Below, piece after piece: positions 22,983 through 31,716 of a stretch of DNA of 34,488 bases. The notes beneath the pieces are model-generated. The model had not been told where the DNA came from and did no database searches. It saw nothing but the letters and a program-made list of their open reading frames with translations. A program made the position numbers and the translations under genes. Position 1 is the stretch's first letter, and every line of letters starts with the position of its first letter. This DNA comes from Verrucomicrobiia bacterium (GTDB taxonomy: Bacteria > Verrucomicrobiota > Verrucomicrobiia > Verrucomicrobiales > DEV007): positions 1 through 34,488 of the forward strand of contig JAUIGD010000018.1 of the NCBI GenBank assembly GCA_030430255.1, in the 5' to 3' direction.

Positions 22983-24149
22983 ATGATTCGCTACGTCGTC
23001 CTTCCGGTTTTCGCGATCGCCGCTCTGGCGCCCGGCCGTGGGGATGCGGCGGAGGGGGCGGCATCCGTGGGGAGGCAGATCTTCTTCGACACGCGACTCT
23101 CAGAGCCGGAGGGGCAATCGTGTGCGAGTTGCCACGACCCCAGGCACGGCTTCGCCGACCCAAGACCGGTTTCACCCGGTGCCGTGGTGGGGCGCGAGGG
23201 GACGCGCAACGCGCCGAGCTTGATGTATGCCTCGTTGATCCCCGCGATGGTCCTCGAGGAGTTTTACGACGAGGATGGTGTGCAGAGCATGGTGCACGAG
23301 GGCGGACTGTTTCTCGACGGGCGTGCGCACGACCAGTTCCAGCAGGTGCAGCAGCCATTTTTCGATCCGAGGGAGATGAACCTACCCGATGCCGGTGAGT
23401 TGGCGGCGCGACTCCGCGAGGCCGAATACGCAGGGGCGTTGCAGGAGCTGGTTGGCGATGGGTCTTGGGGGCGTGACTCCGCAGTCAACTTCCACGCCTA
23501 CCGCGCGTTGGTCGAGTTCCTCAAGGATCCGCTGTTCCGGCCATTCGACGCCCGCATCGACGCCTTCTGGGCGGGGGATGAGAGCGCGCTTACAGCGGCT
23601 GAGCGGCGCGGATTGGAGGTGTTCAAAGTCGAAGGCAACTGCGTGAAATGCCATTTGGTCGGCACGCTGACCTGGCCTGAGCCGCTGTTGAGCGACTACG
23701 GCTACGACAACGTGGGTGCGCCCTCGCGCGGCGAGAGGGATCCCGGGCTGGGCGGTCACACCGGCGATCCCGAGGAACTGGGGCAATTCAAGGCGCCGAC
23801 CTTGCGCAACATCGCCCTCACCGCCCCCTACATGCACAACGGATCCATCGCGACCCTCAAGGAGGTGATGGAGTTCTACAACAAGCGTGACCTCGAGCCG
23901 CACCGTTGGGGCGAGACCGACTATCCCGATACGGTGAATCGCGAGGACATGGGCGACCTCGGACTGACCGACCAACAGGTGGAAGATCTCACGGCCCTGA
24001 TGGATGCGTTCACCGACCGCAGCCTCCTTGAGATGGAGCCCGGCGATCGTTTGCCGAGAGCGAGGCCGGGCACCCCGAGTACGGAGGCGAGAAAGAACTA
24101 CTTCCCGGATTGGTCGCACCGCCTCGACCCCGAATTCCGCTCTCCATGA
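22983..24149 (+). CDS. Di-haem cytochrome c peroxidase (CcpA/MauG family)
   Basis: The 388-residue exported protein has a signal peptide (about 1-22) and two c-type haem sites, CASCH (C47, C50, H51) and CVKCH (C220, C223, H224), the arrangement of bacterial cytochrome c peroxidases. RNAPSLMYASL, FLDGRA and APYMHNGSIATLKEVMEFYN are conserved family segments. The role is reduction of peroxide in the periplasm with electrons from a small cytochrome c; MauG-like oxidation of another substrate is an alternative. ATG 22983 is chosen because the signal peptide starts there; an in-frame start at 22806 would add an Arg-rich stretch. No partner cytochrome lies in the window. Confidence 0.93.
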   Translation: MIRYVVLPVFAIAALAPGRGDAAEGAASVGRQIFFDTRLSEPEGQSCASCHDPRHGFADPRPVSPGAVVGREGTRNAPSLMYASLIPAMVLEEFYDEDGVQSMVHEGGLFLDGRAHDQFQQVQQPFFDPREMNLPDAGELAARLREAEYAGALQELVGDGSWGRDSAVNFHAYRALVEFLKDPLFRPFDARIDAFWAGDESALTAAERRGLEVFKVEGNCVKCHLVGTLTWPEPLLSDYGYDNVGAPSRGERDPGLGGHTGDPEELGQFKAPTLRNIALTAPYMHNGSIATLKEVMEFYNKRDLEPHRWGETDYPDTVNREDMGDLGLTDQQVEDLTALMDAFTDRSLLEMEPGDRLPRARPGTPSTEARKNYFPDWSHRLDPEFRSP

Positions 24150-24337
24150 GAGAATGGCGCTCGGATCAGGTGGTGCATCGCTTTGCCGCGGCTTCTCCCG
24201 CCCCTGCCGGGGCGGATCGCGCTGCTCCTTCCAAGTGCCCCGGAGTTTCGCTGGTGCTGCACTCCGCGCTCCCTTCTCTCGGACTTCCGGCACTTCCCCT
24301 CAACCAAGCGCCATTTGGGCTTGGTTAGGCCTGATTT
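24150..24337. other. Non-coding repeat-rich interval, left part
   Basis: No gene is supported between the peroxidase stop and the next repeat. It holds a GC hairpin at about 24199-24214 (CGCCCC with GGGGCG), not followed by Ts, and then copy 2 of the second repeat module from 24236. Together with copy C and two AGCCCG elements it fills the 650 bases between the two convergent genes. Confidence 0.6.
24236..24336 (+). repeat. Second repeat module, copy 2
   Basis: Matches 231-322: CCCCGGAGTT, CACTCCGCGCTCCC, CTTCCGGCAC and CAAGCGCCAT with similar spacing. It lies immediately upstream of long repeat copy C in the same orientation. Confidence 0.65.
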
Positions 24338-24726
24338 CCGGCGCTTCGAGTCGGAGTTTGGAAGAGATGCTCACTCCTGGAGACCCTAGCCCGAACCGAT
24401 CACCAAGCTCCGGGCTGCGGCTTGCCCTCGTTGATGCTGAGGGTGTTGCCGTTGGGAACGGCTCGGGCAGGCTGGGTGCTGCCGTTGCAAGCGCGCGCCG
24501 CAGTGCCCCGCCGAGTCGAGTTCGCAAGCCAGCCAAGGTGCGCTGGGATCATTGAACAAGCGGAGGTCTCTGGAGACGCGGACCGCGGTGAGAGGCCCTT
24601 CGCGTTGCTCAGGGTGACAGCTCCGGAGAGTTGGGGGCGGTGTGTGGGGACGGCGACCAACCCTTCGGAGGGTGCGAAGCGGGCGGGCGAGGAGGCGCCT
24701 TCCCGCCGATGCTCCACCTCAACCTA
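24338..24726 (+). repeat. Long dispersed intergenic repeat, copy C (interrupted)
   Basis: Homologous to copy B and, inverted, to copy A. Markers are GAGTCGGAGTTTGG and GATGCTCACTCC at the left, GTGCTGCCGTTGCAAGCGCG, then CGGAGGTCTCTGGAGACG, GAGAGGCCCTTCGCGTTGC, and GATGCTCCACCTCAAC at the right. It is split at 24388 by a short AGCCCG element that is absent at the same point of copies A and B. Confidence 0.8.
24388..24471 (+). repeat. AGCCCG short interspersed element, nested insertion
   Basis: An 84-base element between two CT dinucleotides (24386-24387 and 24472-24473). Its ends are imperfect inverted repeats: GCCCGAACCG at 24389 and, at the right, CGGCTCGGGC (24460-24469). Removing it and one CT restores an ungapped match to copy B across the junction. 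Inside, CAAGC/GCTTG and CCCTC/GAGGG can pair as two small hairpins. No coding capacity. It has the form of a MITE-like or REP-like mobile element dependent on a transposase encoded elsewhere. Confidence 0.72.
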
Positions 24727-24800
24727 GCCCGGACTGTTCACCAAGCTCCGGGCTGCGGCTTGCCCGTGCCCCACCTCAGGGGTACGGAAGTCGCTCCGGG
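24726..24800 (+). repeat. AGCCCG short interspersed element, copy next to the FecR/LamG stop codon
   Basis: AGCCCGGACTGTTCACCAAG, GCTCCGGGCTGCGGCTTGCC match 24388-24430. The middle is diverged (CCCCACCTCAGGGG can fold), and the right end is GCTCCGGG, the inverse of the left-end CCCGGA. That right end abuts, without any spacer, the stop codon of the minus-strand FecR/LamG gene at 24801. Confidence 0.65.
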
Positions 24801-26495
24801 TCAGCGCGGCTTCCCGACCTCGGCGAAATGCGCGATCTTTTCAGCGGAAAGGGCGCGCCCGAAAAGCGCGAATTCGTCGATGCGCCCGTGGAAATGGCGG
24901 ACGGGGCGGTGTCCGCGATCATCACAGTAACCGCCGTTGCCGATCTCGGAGCGGGCGGGCGTGAGGGCGATGGCGCGGGAGGCATCCATCTTTCCTGACC
25001 ACACGGGGCTTCCGTCCAGGTAGTGCGTCGCGGTGCCCCCGGCCGCATCATAGACGGTGGCCAAGTGGTGCCACTCGCCGAGCGGGCGGTCGCCGCCGAG
25101 GATGGGGGGCGATCGGAAGATGCTCTGGTTGTTGCCATTGGACATCGTCACGCTGAGCGAAAGGCTTCCATCCGGATTCAGGAACCATTCGAAGGCGCCG
25201 GGGGCCCGTTCGTTGCTGCTGAAGAGCGAGTTGGGACGGTCGTTGGAGAGCGAGTCCGGGCGCACCCAAGTCGAGAGCGTCATCTGTTCGTAGGCGCTTT
25301 CGGTCTGGACGGTGACGCGGTCGCTGGCGCGGCTGAACTCCAGTGCCCCTTTGGAGGGCCAGCGGCCGGTCGTCCAGCGGCAGCCGACGATGCCACCGTG
25401 GGTCGCGCGGTTGAGGTAGCTGGCTTCATTGACGAGCGATCGCTCGCGCGGACCCTGTTCGTCGAAGGTGTAGAGCGCGATGAGGTCGGCATCGGATCGC
25501 AGGTCTTCGGCGAGCTGGCGCCAACGTTCGTGGCGCATGGAGGCGTCGGCGAGCGCCGTATCTTTGAGATCGGCGAAGGAGATGAACGACATGGCGTCGG
25601 CGTCGATGCGTCGGATCCCGCTGGCGCGGAGCCGAACGGCCTCGTCCGAGCTCAGTTGCCTAGTCAGCTGGGGCGTGCCGATCGCGCCGCCCTCGGTGAT
25701 GTCGAGGGAGCCGTCGAAACAGTGGATCTCGGTGACGTGGCCGTCATCGTGGATGCTGATCCCGAATTCGGAGCCGCTGTTGGCGATCTCGAACTGGGCG
25801 GTAGCGAGGGTGAACTCGCGCGTGCCGGACGGGACCTTGACGCGCATGCGCCCCTCGTGGAGGTAGCCGCTGCGGTCCGAGGTCAGTTCGAAGACGGCGG
25901 GGCTCTCGATGAGCACGCGCACGCCCGAGTAGAATTCGATTTCGGCGAGGCCGGATTCGAGCCGGAGTTCGCCGCGGTTCAGCACCCCTCCGGATTGGCC
26001 GGGGTGTTGGCCTCCCTTCCCGTAGCTGGCGCCGACGGACTCCATCAGGACGGCGACGCCGCTGTGGCCCGGAGCCAGCTCTTCGGCAACGGCCTCACCC
26101 GGGGCGAGCGGATTCTTCTTGGTCAGGAAGAAGGTCGCGCCGGCGGCGAGGATCACCGCGGCGGCGGCGGCGCCCAAGGTGAGCGGCCGCCACTTCGGGC
26201 TGAGGATCTGGCGGGTGTTTTGCCCTTCGAAGAACAGGGCGGTCGACTTGGCGATCGCGAGCGGAACCGTCTTGCTGCCGACTTCGAGTGGCGGGCGGGC
26301 AGCGACTTCGTCTTCGATGCCGGCGACGAGTTGGGAGTAATCGATGTAGAACTCACAAGCCTCGGGATCGCCGTCGAGGATGGATTCGATGCGCGCGATC
26401 TCCTGCGGGCTTGCCAGCCCGTCATGCAGTTGCGAGAGGAGCTTCTCGAGCTCCACAAAGCGTTGGTGGTGAGGTTCGTGTTGAGGCGCGCCCAT
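24801..26495 (-). CDS. FecR-domain, LamG-domain membrane protein
   Basis: The 564-residue protein has a cytoplasmic N-terminus of about 100 residues with LLSQLHDGLASPQEIARIESIL and EACEFYIDYSQLV, the anti-sigma-like segment usual in Planctomycetes and Verrucomicrobiota. A membrane helix (104-124) and a FecR-like beta domain (about 165-300, SGLAEIEFYSGVRVLIESP, FDGSLDITEGG) follow. A LamG/concanavalin-type domain (about 355-555) ends in DEFALFGRALSAEKI. It lies 42 bases after the sigma factor gene on the same strand. The expected role is to hold and signal to that sigma factor and sense polymers or sugars outside; the ligand is unknown. Its stop codon is directly next to a repeat element. Confidence 0.9.
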   Translation of the reverse strand: MGAPQHEPHHQRFVELEKLLSQLHDGLASPQEIARIESILDGDPEACEFYIDYSQLVAGIEDEVAARPPLEVGSKTVPLAIAKSTALFFEGQNTRQILSPKWRPLTLGAAAAAVILAAGATFFLTKKNPLAPGEAVAEELAPGHSGVAVLMESVGASYGKGGQHPGQSGGVLNRGELRLESGLAEIEFYSGVRVLIESPAVFELTSDRSGYLHEGRMRVKVPSGTREFTLATAQFEIANSGSEFGISIHDDGHVTEIHCFDGSLDITEGGAIGTPQLTRQLSSDEAVRLRASGIRRIDADAMSFISFADLKDTALADASMRHERWRQLAEDLRSDADLIALYTFDEQGPRERSLVNEASYLNRATHGGIVGCRWTTGRWPSKGALEFSRASDRVTVQTESAYEQMTLSTWVRPDSLSNDRPNSLFSSNERAPGAFEWFLNPDGSLSLSVTMSNGNNQSIFRSPPILGGDRPLGEWHHLATVYDAAGGTATHYLDGSPVWSGKMDASRAIALTPARSEIGNGGYCDDRGHRPVRHFHGRIDEFALFGRALSAEKIAHFAEVGKPR

Positions 26496-26537
26496 GGTTT
26501 CTGTTTCCAGTGGAGTATGGCCTGCAGGAGAGTTTTC

Positions 26538-27068
26538 TCAACCTGCGGCGCGTTCGGCAGCCAAGGTTTTTTCGATGCACTGCATGAGGTTGTGGCGGAT
26601 CCGGTACAGGGTTTGGGATACCGAACCCACGGTGCGTCCCTGTTCGGCCGCGATGTCCTGGACGGAGGCTTTGGGTTGGTAACGGGCCTCGACGAGTTTC
26701 CGGTGGTGTTCGGGAAGTTTCTTGAGGCAGCGTTGCAGGGCGCGGTTGCGGGCCAGGGCGGCATCCTCCTCGAGGCGGTCGTCACTGCGCTCGGCGAGGT
26801 AATCGAGGATGTCGTCGTCGAACACCAGCCGCTCGCGAGCCATTTTCCGGCGGAAGGCGAGCACGTGAAAGTAGGCGACCTTGCAGGCCCAGGCGTTGAA
26901 GTTCGTGCCTTCCTCGAAGGTCTCGGCCTTCTTCCACAGGGTGATGTTCGTCTCCTGGAGCAGATCGCGGGCCCGGGAGCGATCGGGGCAGAGCGTCAAG
27001 ATGTAGCCGAACACGGGCCCCTGAGCTTCGGTGAGCAGGCGCACGAACTCTTCGGAATCGGATTTCAT
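26538..27068 (-). CDS. ECF-like sigma-70 family RNA polymerase sigma factor
   Basis: The 176-residue protein contains sigma region 2 (ARDLLQETNITLWKKAETF, then NFNAWACKVAYFHVLAFRRK) and region 4 (LKKLPEHHRKLVEARY, then SVQDIAAEQGRTVGSVSQTLYRIRHNL, helix-turn-helix). This is the small PVC-type subfamily that partners FecR/LamG proteins. The start at ATG 27068 is preferred to an in-frame start 14 codons upstream because residues before it are Pro/Thr-rich and match nothing. Its regulon is unknown; the CotH-domain surface protein directly upstream on the same strand is a candidate. Confidence 0.93.
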   Translation of the reverse strand: MKSDSEEFVRLLTEAQGPVFGYILTLCPDRSRARDLLQETNITLWKKAETFEEGTNFNAWACKVAYFHVLAFRRKMARERLVFDDDILDYLAERSDDRLEEDAALARNRALQRCLKKLPEHHRKLVEARYQPKASVQDIAAEQGRTVGSVSQTLYRIRHNLMQCIEKTLAAERAAG

Positions 27069-27240
27069 GGATGGTGTGGTGGGGTTTGGATCCCGGGGGG
27101 AGCCGATCAAGATACGGCGGAAAGGCGGGAAATCTAGCAGGCGGGAGACGTGGTTTGCGGCGCCTGCCGCCCTTCCCCCTGTTTGGGCGTGAGCGACGTC
27201 TCCGTCGCGACTGGGGGGAGGGAGCGCCTCGCCGGCAAGC

Positions 27241-27255
27241 GATCGATCCGGGCTA
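27241..27255 (-). repeat. Solo end of the AGCCCG element at the CotH stop codon
   Basis: On the minus strand TAG (the CotH stop) is followed by CCCGGATCGATC, identical to 22225-22239. Further downstream on the same strand a GCGACG/CGTCGC hairpin (about 27190-27205) is flanked by CCCTCCCCCC and GGGGGAAGGG. That could form a long imperfect stem acting as a transcript end, though no T-run follows. Confidence 0.55.
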
Positions 27256-30200
27256 GCGCGGGGTGAACCTCAATCGCATGTAGAAGCTTTCGGGGGCGGT
27301 GATGGCGCCGGAGTGGGTGGTGGTGCCGTCGGGGTGGGGCGTGTTGGTCGAGGCGCCCCAAGGGATGCCGGGCTGCCAGGTTCGGAGGTCGAAGCTGTGC
27401 TCGAGGGTGGTGGAGGCTTCCGCTGCGGCGTTGCGGGAGGTGTAGGACCAGGAGGCGGAGCCGACGTCGTGGGTGATGCCGAGAGGGGCGGCCAGGAGGT
27501 AGTCGGCGAGGCTGCCGCCGGCGAAGGGGATGGAGGGGTCGGGGGTGCCGGGGCTGCCGCCGTAGGACGTGCTCGGGCGCCAGTTGGCCGGGTCGGAGAG
27601 GTCGGGGTCGGAGGCGGGTTCGATCAGCGTCAGGCTCGGGCCGCCACCGTCGGGGGTCGTCGGCCAAGGGGCGCGATCGTCGTAGCTGAAGTCGAAGATC
27701 GCCGACCCGTCGGCGGCGGCGAGGGCGATCCGCTCGCCGTTGTTGGCGAGGGCGGTGTCGTTGAGAAAGTCGTCGGCTGTCAGGACGAGGCGGGCGCCCG
27801 GGGCGAGGACGGACGCGGTGGCGAAGGAGAAATCGACCCCGCGGGTGAAGGTGCAGCCGAGCAGGTCGATGGGGGTGGCTCCGATGTTGGCCAGCTCGAG
27901 GAACTCTGGCTCTCCGCCGTCGGCGGGATGGTACATCAGCTCCGAGAGGGTGAGGTTGCCTGCGGCGGCGGGGGTGCCGACGATGAAGGTCGCTGCGGCG
28001 AGTGCGGACCACTCGCCTTCGTGGAGCACGCGGGCGCGGACCGTGCCCGAAGCGGTCAGCGGGACGGTCGCCGGCCCACCGGCGGCGCGCCCGCCGGTGA
28101 GGGAGGCGTCGAGGACGAGGTCGCTGCTGGCGACGCTGGACTGGTGGACCTCGACGGCGAGGACGTTGTCGCCTTCGAGCAACAGGCCGGGGGAGAGGGG
28201 GACCGGGAAGTCGAAGAAAACCGTCTCGTCGGCGCCGGCTGCGCTCGAACCGGCCAACGTCTCGAAGCGGACGGTGCCGGGCGGCATGCTGCTGCGTGCG
28301 ATCTCGTGGCCGTTGAGGTAGGCGATCGCGCCGTCGTCGCGGCGCAGGGAGAGGACCAGATCGGTGAAGGCGCCTGCGTCGGACACGGTGAAGGTGTTGC
28401 GGAAATAGGTGGTGGGGTGCCGGTCGGCGATGTCGCCGCCGAATTCGATCTCCGGTGTGGTGGCGGGCGGGTCGCCGACGCCGCCGTAGCCGAGCGGCGT
28501 CGTGCCCGACTCCCAACCAAGGTCGTCGAAGTCGGGGTGTTTCCAGTCTGCCTCCCCGAAGCTAGGCGCGCCGGCGACCGAGCTGCTGTCGCTTTGAGGC
28601 TCGCCGGTGTCGAGGTAGCGCCAGCCGGCGGTGCTCCGCACGATCAGGGGCTCGATGACGGTGCCGCCGGGCAGGCTGGAGGCGCCCGGATTGACGGAGC
28701 CCGACCAGGCTTCGCGCGGATCGGAGCCGTCGAGGGTGTAGTGGATCGTGCCGGCGTCTGCGGTCAAGCCGAGCCGGAAGCCGGAGGGCACGGCGCCGCC
28801 GTGTCGAGAGAACACCGGTGGGTCGATCGAGGGGAAGAGGCCGTGGATGCGGAGCTGGGAGACGACGTGTCCGGGGCGGGCCGGGAAGAACTCGCCGCGC
28901 AGGCGCTCCAGCTCCGCGCGCCATTCGGCGTCGCGTGTGTAAGGGGTCGCCCTCTGCTGGTCGCCCCAGCGGGCGGATTCGGCGACCACGGCCGACTCGA
29001 TCTCGGCGGCGCGGGCGTCGAGGCGCTCCGCGGCGTTCCCGGCGGCGAGGGCGCCGCCGTGGAAGAGGTGTTGGTAGGCGCGGTCGGCGTAGCGGAGCCG
29101 GAACTCCGGGTTGTGATCTTTCAGTCGGATGTAGACCGAGGCGATGCTGTCGGTGATGTCGCGGGCGCCGGACCGGGGGCTGGAGTAGACCGGGAACGGG
29201 TAGGAGTAGTCACGCGTGCCGAAGGAGTCGATCATCGAGTACTCCATGTCCCATGGGTAGAGGCGGAAGGGGCCGGGGGGGGAGTTGCGGCGGACGAGGC
29301 GCATGTTGTTGTGCCCGAAGTCGTCCGGGCCGTCGCGCGTCTGCATGTACTGGTGCAGCAGCATGTAGTCGATGAGGTTGTCGATGTCGATGTAGCCCGC
29401 GAGCTGATCGTATTCCGCGGGGGAATCGAGCAGGCCGGCGGAGAGGGCGATCATCTCGTCCCAGTGGGTTTTCGACCCGGAGAGGACCTCGACGCTGAAC
29501 CGCCGGTTGAGGGAGTCGTAGTCCTCCTCGCCGCCGCCGAAATGCTCCTCGCCGAAGCCGCCATCGGGGCGTTCGGTGGGGTTGTAGAGGCCCCAGTAGG
29601 TGCCGTTGAGGTAGAGGTGGACAAAGGTCGAGCCAGCGGTGGGGTGGCCCATGGAGCCCATGCTGTCCTTGGCGAAGGTGTCTTGGAGGAAGGTCGTGAC
29701 CATGCGGTCTTCGGCGCGTGTGCTGGTCCAGCTGTTGGCGTTCTGGGCGCGCAGGACGACGGTGTCGAAGCGGGTCGCCGGCCAGCCTTCGCCGAACAGT
29801 GGGTATCCGAGCTTCTTGGCGCCGTAGCTCCCCCGGAAGAGGAGGCGGAGGGAGTTCTTCGGGTTGCCACGCGAGCCGTTGCCGTGCACGCGGAGCCCCG
29901 CGTCCGTCTGGAAGTCGGCCCCCGGGTCGATCGGATCTAGAAATTCGATGGATACAGGGCGCTCCCAGGCGATCCCGCGGCCTCCGGTGTTGGCGAGGAT
30001 GCCGGTCGAGGAGCTGAAGAGGTGGTCGGGGTCGGTGACGATCGAGAGCGTGCGGACCGATTGCAGGGCGGGCGCCATCTCGGCGGCGTAGGCCGGGTCG
30101 CCGGTGACGTCGGGATCCATGGCCGGCTGGGCGATGATGTCCGCAGGGAAGAGGTAGGTCATGGTGTCGACGTCTGTCGGGGCGAGGCCATCTTTGAGCG

Positions 30201-31683
30201 CCGCGGCGCGCAGGACCGTGGTGCCGGAGATCGGGATCGAGGCCGAGCCCGGGGTGTCCGGCGAAGGGGGGGCGACGGCGGTCCCGTGGGTGGCGGACGG
30301 TTCGGTGCCGTCCGTGGTGTAGACGACCGTGGCGCCCGGGGTCGCGGAGGTGACGGTGACGGTGAAGGGGGCGTCGAAGAAGCCGCGGTCGACGTCGAAC
30401 CGGGTATCGGCGACGAAGCCGGCGAAGGCGGGGCCGTTCGGGGCGCCGGGGGTCGGCTCGAGGTGGTGGCCGGCGGCGCTGTAGGAGACGTCGGTGCGCT
30501 GGCGGGGGTAGTCCGCGAAGCGTTCGATCACGGTGGTGCCATCGGGGGCGACGAGGGCGAGTTCGCCGCCGTCGGCGTCGAGGCGGAAGCCCGCGTGCAG
30601 CTCACCGGTAGGGGCGGGGTCGGCGGCGGAGGCGAAGACGAGGAGGTAGCCGTCGCCGGCGACGATGCTGCCGGCGGGAAAGTGCCATCTCGCGGGGTTG
30701 GCGAGGTCGTCCGTGAGGCTGTAGCCGGCGAGGTCGAGGTCGAAGGGGTTGGGGTTGTGGAGCTCGATCCAGTCGGGGGAGCCGCCCGCCGCGTCGCGGA
30801 GGCCGGTGTCGTTCGAGGCGAGGAATTCGCTGATGGTCGGCGGCAGCACGGGGAGGTCGACGCCGACGGTGACCTGGGCGGTCGTGGAACCGGCGGCGTT
30901 GGTGGCGGTGAGGGTGTAGGTGGTGGTCTCCGTCGGGGAGCCCGACCGCTCGCCGGAGACCGCGTCCACCGCGCCGATGGCAGGGCCGATGCTCGCCTCG
31001 TCGGCGCCGGTGATCTGCCAGGCGAGGGTGGTGCTTTGTCCCGAGCTGATCAGGGCCGGGGTCGCGGTGAAGGAGCCGATGACCGGAGCGGAGGCGGCGG
31101 TGCGGATCTGGTAGGCGGTGAGGTGGCAATTGCCGAAGCCCTCGGTCGCCATGCTCAGGGTTTGGGTCGCGGCGTCGGCGGTGAAGGTGCCGATGGCCGC
31201 TTGGCCGAAAGCGCCGGCGCCCCCGGAGGCCGAGACGGCGACCTCGTTGCCGGTGCCGTCGCCGAAGCGCATGACGCGTCCGCTGCAGCAGGCGCGGAGG
31301 TCGGTGAAAAAAACCTGGATCCGGTAGGTCGCGCCCGCGGTCAGCGCGCCGCCGCCGACAGTGATCGAGGTCGCAGTGCCGCCGCCGTAGTCGAGGGTGG
31401 TGAGGAGTTCGTCGAGCGCGGCGTCGAGGGAGGTGGCGCCGTCGAGCGCGTTGGCGATGGCTCCGTTGGCGAGCAGGGCGTCCGAGGCGGTGAACGGGAC
31501 GTCGGCCGGTGTCGCGGCGCCGCTGTCCGGGGAGCCGTTGAAGGCTTCGACGAGGGTTCCCGCGGTGAGGATGGCGCCGGGGCCACTGATGTCGGCCGCG
31601 GCCTGCCAGCTGATCTCCGCGCCGGGGAGGGGAGCGGAGAGGTGGAGCGCCGCAGTGAGGGCCGCGAGGCGGGGGAAGGGCAT
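27253..31683 (-). CDS. Large secreted multi-domain protein: lamin-tail, CotH and chitobiase-C-type domains
   Basis: The 1476-residue protein starts with a signal peptide (MPFPRLAALTAALHLSAPL, cut near 22). Domains in approximate order: a beta-sandwich (25-200); an Ig-like domain (205-280); lamin-tail domain 1 (285-425, WIELHNPNPFDLDLAGYSL); a chitobiase/hexosaminidase C-terminal-type domain (440-520, VVYTTDGTEPS); a CotH kinase-like region (540-880, LRVHGNGSRGNPKNSLRL, LYLNGTYWGLYNPTERPD, YPWDMEYSM). Then come a second chitobiase-C-type segment (TIHYTLDGSDP), a jelly-roll region, lamin-tail domain 2 (about 1270-1400, FLELANIGATPIDLLG) and a C-terminal module ending SFYMRLRF. It is probably surface or extracellular; a few CotH proteins phosphorylate proteins, but activity here is unproven. 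A heptamer repeat lies just upstream. Confidence 0.9.
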   Translation of the reverse strand: MPFPRLAALTAALHLSAPLPGAEISWQAAADISGPGAILTAGTLVEAFNGSPDSGAATPADVPFTASDALLANGAIANALDGATSLDAALDELLTTLDYGGGTATSITVGGGALTAGATYRIQVFFTDLRACCSGRVMRFGDGTGNEVAVSASGGAGAFGQAAIGTFTADAATQTLSMATEGFGNCHLTAYQIRTAASAPVIGSFTATPALISSGQSTTLAWQITGADEASIGPAIGAVDAVSGERSGSPTETTTYTLTATNAAGSTTAQVTVGVDLPVLPPTISEFLASNDTGLRDAAGGSPDWIELHNPNPFDLDLAGYSLTDDLANPARWHFPAGSIVAGDGYLLVFASAADPAPTGELHAGFRLDADGGELALVAPDGTTVIERFADYPRQRTDVSYSAAGHHLEPTPGAPNGPAFAGFVADTRFDVDRGFFDAPFTVTVTSATPGATVVYTTDGTEPSATHGTAVAPPSPDTPGSASIPISGTTVLRAAALKDGLAPTDVDTMTYLFPADIIAQPAMDPDVTGDPAYAAEMAPALQSVRTLSIVTDPDHLFSSSTGILANTGGRGIAWERPVSIEFLDPIDPGADFQTDAGLRVHGNGSRGNPKNSLRLLFRGSYGAKKLGYPLFGEGWPATRFDTVVLRAQNANSWTSTRAEDRMVTTFLQDTFAKDSMGSMGHPTAGSTFVHLYLNGTYWGLYNPTERPDGGFGEEHFGGGEEDYDSLNRRFSVEVLSGSKTHWDEMIALSAGLLDSPAEYDQLAGYIDIDNLIDYMLLHQYMQTRDGPDDFGHNNMRLVRRNSPPGPFRLYPWDMEYSMIDSFGTRDYSYPFPVYSSPRSGARDITDSIASVYIRLKDHNPEFRLRYADRAYQHLFHGGALAAGNAAERLDARAAEIESAVVAESARWGDQQRATPYTRDAEWRAELERLRGEFFPARPGHVVSQLRIHGLFPSIDPPVFSRHGGAVPSGFRLGLTADAGTIHYTLDGSDPREAWSGSVNPGASSLPGGTVIEPLIVRSTAGWRYLDTGEPQSDSSSVAGAPSFGEADWKHPDFDDLGWESGTTPLGYGGVGDPPATTPEIEFGGDIADRHPTTYFRNTFTVSDAGAFTDLVLSLRRDDGAIAYLNGHEIARSSMPPGTVRFETLAGSSAAGADETVFFDFPVPLSPGLLLEGDNVLAVEVHQSSVASSDLVLDASLTGGRAAGGPATVPLTASGTVRARVLHEGEWSALAAATFIVGTPAAAGNLTLSELMYHPADGGEPEFLELANIGATPIDLLGCTFTRGVDFSFATASVLAPGARLVLTADDFLNDTALANNGERIALAAADGSAIFDFSYDDRAPWPTTPDGGGPSLTLIEPASDPDLSDPANWRPSTSYGGSPGTPDPSIPFAGGSLADYLLAAPLGITHDVGSASWSYTSRNAAAEASTTLEHSFDLRTWQPGIPWGASTNTPHPDGTTTHSGAITAPESFYMRLRFTPR

Positions 31684-31716
31684 GGGGGAGTTTGGCTTGG
31701 GGAGAGGGGGGATGTC

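Noticed and set aside
24199-24214. GC hairpin after the cytochrome c peroxidase gene as a terminator
   Set aside because: The stem is good but no T-run follows, so it was not called as an intrinsic terminator.
27313-29940. An 875-residue open frame antisense to the CotH gene
   Set aside because: It is a Gly/Val/Glu/Arg-rich shadow caused by high GC in the third codon position of the real minus-strand gene, with no domain or credible start. The same applies to the long frame 30022-31764 and to 25023-27137 opposite FecR.
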